Source: Alphaproteobacteria bacterium (lineage in GTDB: Bacteria > Pseudomonadota > Alphaproteobacteria > Ferrovibrionales > Ferrovibrionaceae). Taken from it: a DNA stretch of 43,251 bases. The DNA lies in assembly GCA_018336035.1 (NCBI GenBank), contig JAGXRD010000010.1, positions 1 to 43,251 of the forward strand, given 5' to 3'. This document shows, in pieces, positions 40,641-43,251 of this stretch (position 1 is the stretch's first letter; each line of letters starts with the position of its first letter). The notes beneath the pieces were generated by a model. The model was not told where the DNA came from. It made no database searches and saw only the letters and a program-made list of their open reading frames with translations. The position numbers and the translations under genes were made by a program.

Positions 40641-40750
40641 CCGCCGCGAACACGAACGAACTCACACGAAGCGCAACGAACAGCCACGAACCGAAACGAA
40701 CCGAAACGAACACCAACGAACACGGGCGAAGCGCGACGAACCGAAACGAA
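40641..40750. repeat. Decamer array: eleven CGAA units at exact 10-bp register
   Basis: CGAA recurs at 40647, 40657, 40667, 40677, 40687, 40697, 40707, 40717, 40727, 40737 and 40747, always 10 bp apart. Nine of the eleven read CGAAC. Four units (40651, 40691, 40701, 40741) contain a second CGAA out of register. The unit CCGAAACGAA occurs three times. The rest of each unit varies. Confidence 0.93.
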
Positions 40751-40765
40751 CCTGAATGAGACCCG

Positions 40766-40870
40766 GATAGACCTCAGTTAGCACCGGATAGACCTGATTT
40801 GGACCGAAATAGACCTGACTCGACACCTACTGGACCTGACTCGACACCGACTGGACCTGAGTCGGAGTGA
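40766..40870. repeat. Five imperfect 21-bp tandem repeats
   Basis: GACCT recurs at 40770, 40791, 40812, 40833 and 40854, exactly 21 bp apart. The units share (A/G)ATAGACCTGA or ACTGGACCTGA followed by CTCGACACC in the better-kept copies. The array begins 16 bp after the decamer array. Confidence 0.92.
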
Positions 40871-40953
40871 ATTTGACACCCGGCCAAAGCCCGGCATACT
40901 GCCTGTTGCACCGCAGCATCGGTTAGACTGGCGGGCCAAGAGAAGATGAGCGG

Positions 40954-43131
<2,178 letters not shown>

Positions 43132-43139
43132 GCGGCGGC

Positions 43140-43251
43140 CCTCACCCTCCCATCACTGACGTGATGGGCCCCTCCCTCTCCCACGCTGTGGGCGAGGGTA
43201 AAGATGGTGCAGTCCTCCCTCTCCCGCTGGCGGGAGAGGGTCGGGGTGAGG
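43140..43251. repeat. Compound GC-rich palindrome cluster (runs off the window)
   Basis: Three hairpins follow the mutase: CCCATCAC/GTGATGGG (43149-43168), CCCTCTCCCAC/GTGGGCGAGGG (43174-43198) and CCCTCTCCCGC/GCGGGAGAGGG (43217-43240). Outer arms CCTCACCC (43140-43147) and GGGTGAGG (43244-43251) also pair. This is a common proteobacterial dispersed repeat and may double as a terminator. Confidence 0.85.

Larger units (their letters stand above)
40497..40953. other. 457-bp non-coding region between the TA pair and methylmalonyl-CoA mutase
   Basis: No credible gene. In order it holds the antitoxin operator, a strong plus-strand promoter, an array of eleven 10-bp units, an array of five 21-bp units, and about 80 bp of unremarkable sequence with a possible six-codon ORF (ATG 40946 to TAG 40963) overlapping the mutase start. 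Confidence 0.85.

Noticed and set aside
40641-40750. The decamer array as a cluster of alphaproteobacterial SOS (LexA) boxes
   Set aside because: The LexA box in this class is GTTC-N7-GTTC (11-bp step). The array gives GTTC-like units at a 10-bp step, so the spacing is wrong throughout.
40641-40870. The repeat region as a CRISPR array
   Set aside because: Units are 10 and 21 bp with no distinct spacers, and no cas genes are present.

Overview
The window reads as a high-GC alphaproteobacterial chromosome, most like the Rhodospirillales and their relatives. This rests on family content: a SUV3-type RNA helicase, DUF3606, a NAD-independent formate dehydrogenase with DUF3305/DUF3306, an alphaproteobacterial-style methylmalonyl-CoA mutase, LigD plus Ku, and GC-rich dispersed palindromes. 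Species cannot be named from sequence reading alone. Nearly all of it is tightly packed coding DNA.

Layout. 1-7.3 kb: a catabolic block holding the end of a dehydroshikimate dehydratase/HPPD-like fusion, a YnfA-type membrane protein, and two divergent units around a GntR regulator (TctC-type binding protein, quinone reductase and extradiol-type VOC dioxygenase on the minus strand; regulator, FAH-family hydrolase and AA_synth protein on the plus strand). Three TGCA-centred sites spaced exactly 19 bp lie at the regulator start. 7.4-11.3 kb: DUF3606 protein, then LigD and Ku (bacterial NHEJ), followed by an SDR dehydrogenase.

12.2-28.6 kb: a formate dehydrogenase/molybdenum cofactor district. 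It holds moeA, mobB, a multi-cluster ferredoxin-like protein, a cytochrome c, a 46-residue membrane peptide, a seven-bladed WD40 protein, the FDH gamma, beta and alpha subunits, a small Tat-signal protein, a TorD-type chaperone fused to a YdaS-like HTH, DUF3306, DUF3305, DUF6352, DUF6505, a degenerate biotin/lipoate ligase-like protein, mobA and fdhD. The genes from fdhD down to DUF3306 overlap or nearly touch, which suggests one transcript. The chaperone to gamma-subunit genes form a second, closed by an intrinsic terminator.

28.6-30.6 kb: a small accessory patch on the 3' side of tRNA-Arg(CCT). It holds dinD and, divergent from it, a coiled-coil/winged-helix protein with a polyproline linker and a C-terminus that copies the SSB acidic tip. 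30.8-39.7 kb: two unknown proteins, a PaaI thioesterase and SUV3 helicase pair, a TauE/SafE exporter, a short ModE-like regulator, a LysR regulator with a divergent GNAT acetyltransferase, and a ChaA-type antiporter.

39.8-43.25 kb: a VapC/Phd-type toxin-antitoxin pair with an 18-bp palindromic operator. A 457-bp non-coding region follows, with a good sigma70-like promoter, eleven decamers in exact 10-bp register and five 21-bp repeats. Then comes methylmalonyl-CoA mutase, and a cluster of GC-rich palindromes at the right edge. The least explained items are the phased double repeat array and the SSB-tip protein beside dinD.
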